The position numbers and the translations under genes were made by a program. A stretch of 27,508 nucleotides of DNA from Pseudomonadota bacterium (GTDB lineage Bacteria > Pseudomonadota > Gammaproteobacteria > Steroidobacterales > Steroidobacteraceae), in NCBI GenBank assembly GCA_003242685.1, contig QGVD01000051.1, forward strand, positions 1 to 27,508, given 5' to 3'. How positions within the stretch are numbered: the first letter of the stretch is position 1; each line of letters begins with the position of its first letter. Positions 25,726-27,508 of the stretch are shown here, one piece after another. Under the pieces are notes generated by a model. That model searched no databases and had not been told where the DNA came from. It was given only the letters and a program-made list of their open reading frames with translations.

Positions 25726-26904
25726 CTATTCCGCCGCGGCGATCTCGACGCGCCGCGCTTCATCGGGAGAGCCGCTTCCGGTGACGAACTCGGGCTCCTT
25801 CATCTGGATGCTGGATTCGGACAGCCCTTCCTGCACCAGTGCCTCGCGTACTGCATCGGCGCGGCTTTTTGCCAGCTCCAGATTCTGCTGCGCGTCGCCG
25901 GTCTGATCGGTGTATCCGGTCACCACCAGCGGTGTGCCGCTCGCCCGTGCGGAACGGGCCACTTCGGCGAGTGTCTGCCTGTCCGCGTTGTCGATGTCCG
26001 CTTCGCCCGGTTGGAAATAGACCTGTGCCGGCAGTGAAGCGACGCGAAGTCGTGTTCCTGTTTCTGTCGTACGGTCTTCCGATGTCGCGGCCGCGGTCGT
26101 CGTGCGCGTGTCGCGGTTCTGCATGGAGCGATTCAGCAGGAACGCGAGACCGAGTACGGCGACTGCGAGGCCGATTGCCCACGGCAGCATGCTTCGCCTG
26201 CGGACCGGCTCCGGAGGCGGTTCCGGATAGGCGCGCGTGCTCTTCGCCGCCGGATCTGCGTGCGGGCGCGTGTTTCCGGTCATCGGTTCCGGCCGGACCG
26301 CCTCGGACTCGGAGACGCGTGCGTGCGTTCCCTCCGGCGCGCTTCCGACCAGGGTGTCCATGCTGCCGAAGCCGAGCGCACTCGTGATCCGTTCGTCGAG
26401 GCCGACCTTCTGGAGCACGCTGCGCTGGCTGAGGAGCAGGGAGGCGAGCCCGCCGGCATCGAGGCGTCCCTGCGTCACCTGCTTCTTGAGGAAGCCGAGC
26501 AGCAGGGGTGCGGCGATTGCGAGCAGCGTCGTGGCCGACGAGGGTCTGATGCCTGCGACCTGCGACAGAGCGTGAGTCAGGCCTCCGGTGCGGTTGCCGA
26601 GCACGCTGCCGAGCAGCGATTCGCCGGTCGAGAGCGTCGATTCCAGAGAGCCTCGGCTCCCGAGGATGTTTCCGAGCTTGCCTTCGATGCCGGGGTCCAC
26701 TGCGTTGCCGGTGACGGTGCGGTAGATCTCGGCCGCACCAGCCGGGTCCGCACTGTCGCGGACGAGACTCGCGAGCAGCGCCGGCACACCGGAGCGCACG
26801 CCGGCCCGCGTACCTTCTTCCGTCTCACCAAGGAGCGTGCTGGCCTGGCGTATGAATGAGCCGCCGAGCATCGAGCTCATCGAATCGAGGATGTCGATCT
26901 TCAT
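25726..26904 (-). CDS. DUF937 and OmpA C-terminal domain protein
   Basis: A 392-residue protein with three parts. First comes an N-terminal DUF937-like helical region (about 1-180; GGLTHALSQVAGIRPSSATTLLAIAAPLLLGFLKKQV). A Pro/basic linker and a single membrane helix at about 239-257 (LPWAIGLAVAVLGLAFLL) follow. Last is an OmpA/MotB-like peptidoglycan-binding domain at about 295-390 (VYFQPGEADIDNADRQTLAEVA, VVTGYTDQTGDAQQNLELAKSRADAVREAL, ARRVEI). The topology suggests a cytoplasmic DUF937 part and a periplasmic cell-wall-anchoring part. The role is unknown; similar proteins occur widely in Proteobacteria. Start ATG 26904-26902 has GGGAG about 10 nt upstream, and a large stem-loop lies just beyond. 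Confidence 0.88.
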   Translation of the reverse strand: MKIDILDSMSSMLGGSFIRQASTLLGETEEGTRAGVRSGVPALLASLVRDSADPAGAAEIYRTVTGNAVDPGIEGKLGNILGSRGSLESTLSTGESLLGSVLGNRTGGLTHALSQVAGIRPSSATTLLAIAAPLLLGFLKKQVTQGRLDAGGLASLLLSQRSVLQKVGLDERITSALGFGSMDTLVGSAPEGTHARVSESEAVRPEPMTGNTRPHADPAAKSTRAYPEPPPEPVRRRSMLPWAIGLAVAVLGLAFLLNRSMQNRDTRTTTAAATSEDRTTETGTRLRVASLPAQVYFQPGEADIDNADRQTLAEVARSARASGTPLVVTGYTDQTGDAQQNLELAKSRADAVREALVQEGLSESSIQMKEPEFVTGSGSPDEARRVEIAAAE

Positions 26905-26921
26905 GGGTTGCGTTCTCCCGA

Positions 26922-26975
26922 AGCACCCGGCATCGGGCGAAGCGGAGCAGTAGCCGCCCGTGCCGCCCGGGTGCT
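26922..26975 (-). promoter_or_regulatory. Large 5'-UTR stem-loop ahead of DUF937-OmpA gene
   Basis: An outer 9-bp stem AGCACCCGG/CCGGGTGCT (26922-26930 with 26967-26975), an internal loop, and an inner 6-bp stem CGGGCG/CGCCCG (26934-26939 with 26955-26960) capping a 15-nt loop. On the transcribed minus strand it ends 2 nt before the ribosome binding site GGGAG (26915-26919). Position suggests control of translation initiation or of transcript stability. No known riboswitch class is recognised. Confidence 0.45.
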
Positions 26976-27008
26976 GCTTCAGGAGAATCCGACGGCGTTT
27001 GCATTTCC

Positions 27009-27032
27009 GCCATTGGATCTTCGTCCAATGGC
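27009..27032 (-). terminator. Hairpin downstream of the M48 protease gene
   Basis: GCCATTGGA (27009-27017), loop TCTTCG, TCCAATGGC (27024-27032): a perfect 9-bp stem 25 bp past the protease stop codon. It lacks a T-tract on the minus strand, so it is terminator-like or a 3' stabiliser rather than a canonical terminator. Confidence 0.45.
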
Positions 27033-27057
27033 CACGCGTCGAGCTCGAGGTCCGGCT

Positions 27058-27508
27058 TCAGCGCAGCGTGTGGAGCTCGCCCCCTGCGCCGGTGTACTCG
27101 TAGAGATTCACGCCTGCTTCATCGAGCCGGCGCAGGCGTACGTCGGGAGCGGGATGCGTCGCGTACAGCAGCGACACGCGGTCGTCGTTGCGCGGAACGC
27201 TCGCGATCTTCTGCAGAACCGCAGGCAGACCGAAAGGGTCGTAACCTGCACGCGCCGCGAGCACCACGCCGTGCCGGTCGGCTTCGAACTCGGCGCCCTG
27301 ATCGAGCCGCCGCGCGAAGAGCTCCGCACCGCTGCCGACGAGCCGGCGAGCCAGCTCGTCGCGGTCCTTCTCGAGCTCCTTCGAGAGCGCTTTCGCGCCC
27401 GCCCCGGGACGCAGGGCCTGGCGCATGACCTCGACGTGTTCCGGCTCGCCGCCGTGCGGATCTCGGGGCCGGACCACCCCCCGGCCCCCGCCTCTGTTCT
27501 GGGGGTCC
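27058..27508 (-). CDS. M48-family metalloprotease, C-terminal part (5' end cut by window)
   Basis: The open frame runs without a stop from the right edge to the TGA at 27060-27058, so the start is outside. The visible ~149 residues carry the conserved LDQGAEFEADRHGVVLAARAGYDPFGLPAVLQKIAS. The Glu of EFEAD is the third zinc ligand of M48 proteases (ExxxD). ATHPAPDVRLRRLDEAG is the usual C-terminal THP region. The HEXXH motif would lie beyond the edge. Family members are periplasmic or membrane-associated quality-control proteases (HtpX, BepA, LoiP types); this one looks like the periplasmic LoiP/BepA-like kind, which cannot be confirmed without the N-terminus. The first residues near the edge are Gly/Arg/Pro-rich and may be unreliable. 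Confidence 0.85.
   Translation of the reverse strand, partial: DPQNRGGGRGVVRPRDPHGGEPEHVEVMRQALRPGAGAKALSKELEKDRDELARRLVGSGAELFARRLDQGAEFEADRHGVVLAARAGYDPFGLPAVLQKIASVPRNDDRVSLLYATHPAPDVRLRRLDEAGVNLYEYTGAGGELHTLR

Overview
This is a GC-rich bacterial chromosome segment, about two thirds G+C judged by eye. It is most likely gammaproteobacterial. The run clpS-clpA > < infA < aat ... < trxB, then ftsK > lolA > rarA > serS, is the classic gammaproteobacterial order known from E. coli, with local substitutions. The high GC and the TetR / TonB-receptor / SMP-30 / MFS uptake module would fit an uncultured Steroidobacterales/Nevskiales-type lineage, but that family-level placement is inference only. 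Both ends cut genes (gspD on the left, an M48 protease on the right), so the window may be a whole contig.

Region 1 (1-2604, minus strand): type II secretion genes gspC and the first 527 codons of gspD, read leftward from a promoter near 2700. Region 2 (2761-5441): clpS and clpA, the N-degron adaptor and unfoldase, with clpS apparently leaderless. They converge on infA across a perfect GC-rich hairpin. Region 3 (5447-8602, minus): trxB, a FemAB/DUF482-like acyltransferase gene and aat, joined by two 4-nt overlaps, followed by infA with its own promoter. ClpS, ClpA and Aat together make the leucine/phenylalanine N-degron branch. Region 4 (8733-16187, plus): alanine dehydrogenase (where E. coli has lrp), ftsK, lolA, a VanZ-like membrane protein, rarA, serS and tRNA-Ser(UGA), closed by a probable terminator.

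Region 5 (16188-17700): a roughly 600-bp stretch with no recognised gene. It holds several stem-loops and a candidate 36-codon arginine-rich small ORF behind a near-perfect ribosome binding site. It leads into a TetR-family regulator flanked by two copies of the same operator, TATTCA-NN-TGAATA. Region 6 (17702-22273): a probable TetR-controlled uptake module of TonB-dependent receptor, SMP-30/gluconolactonase-like hydrolase and MFS permease. This suggests import and hydrolysis of a lactone-type or other ester-containing substrate. Region 7 (22407-25602): modA-modB-modC molybdate importer with its own promoter, and a convergent short modE that has only the DNA-binding domain. Region 8 (25726-27508, minus): a DUF937-TM-OmpA protein with a large stem-loop abutting its ribosome binding site, and the C-terminal part of an M48 metalloprotease.

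The least ordinary parts are the paired TetR operators, the small-ORF/structured-RNA stretch after tRNA-Ser, the leaderless clpS promoter, and the substitution of lrp and cydDC by ald and an acyltransferase gene within an otherwise conserved neighbourhood.
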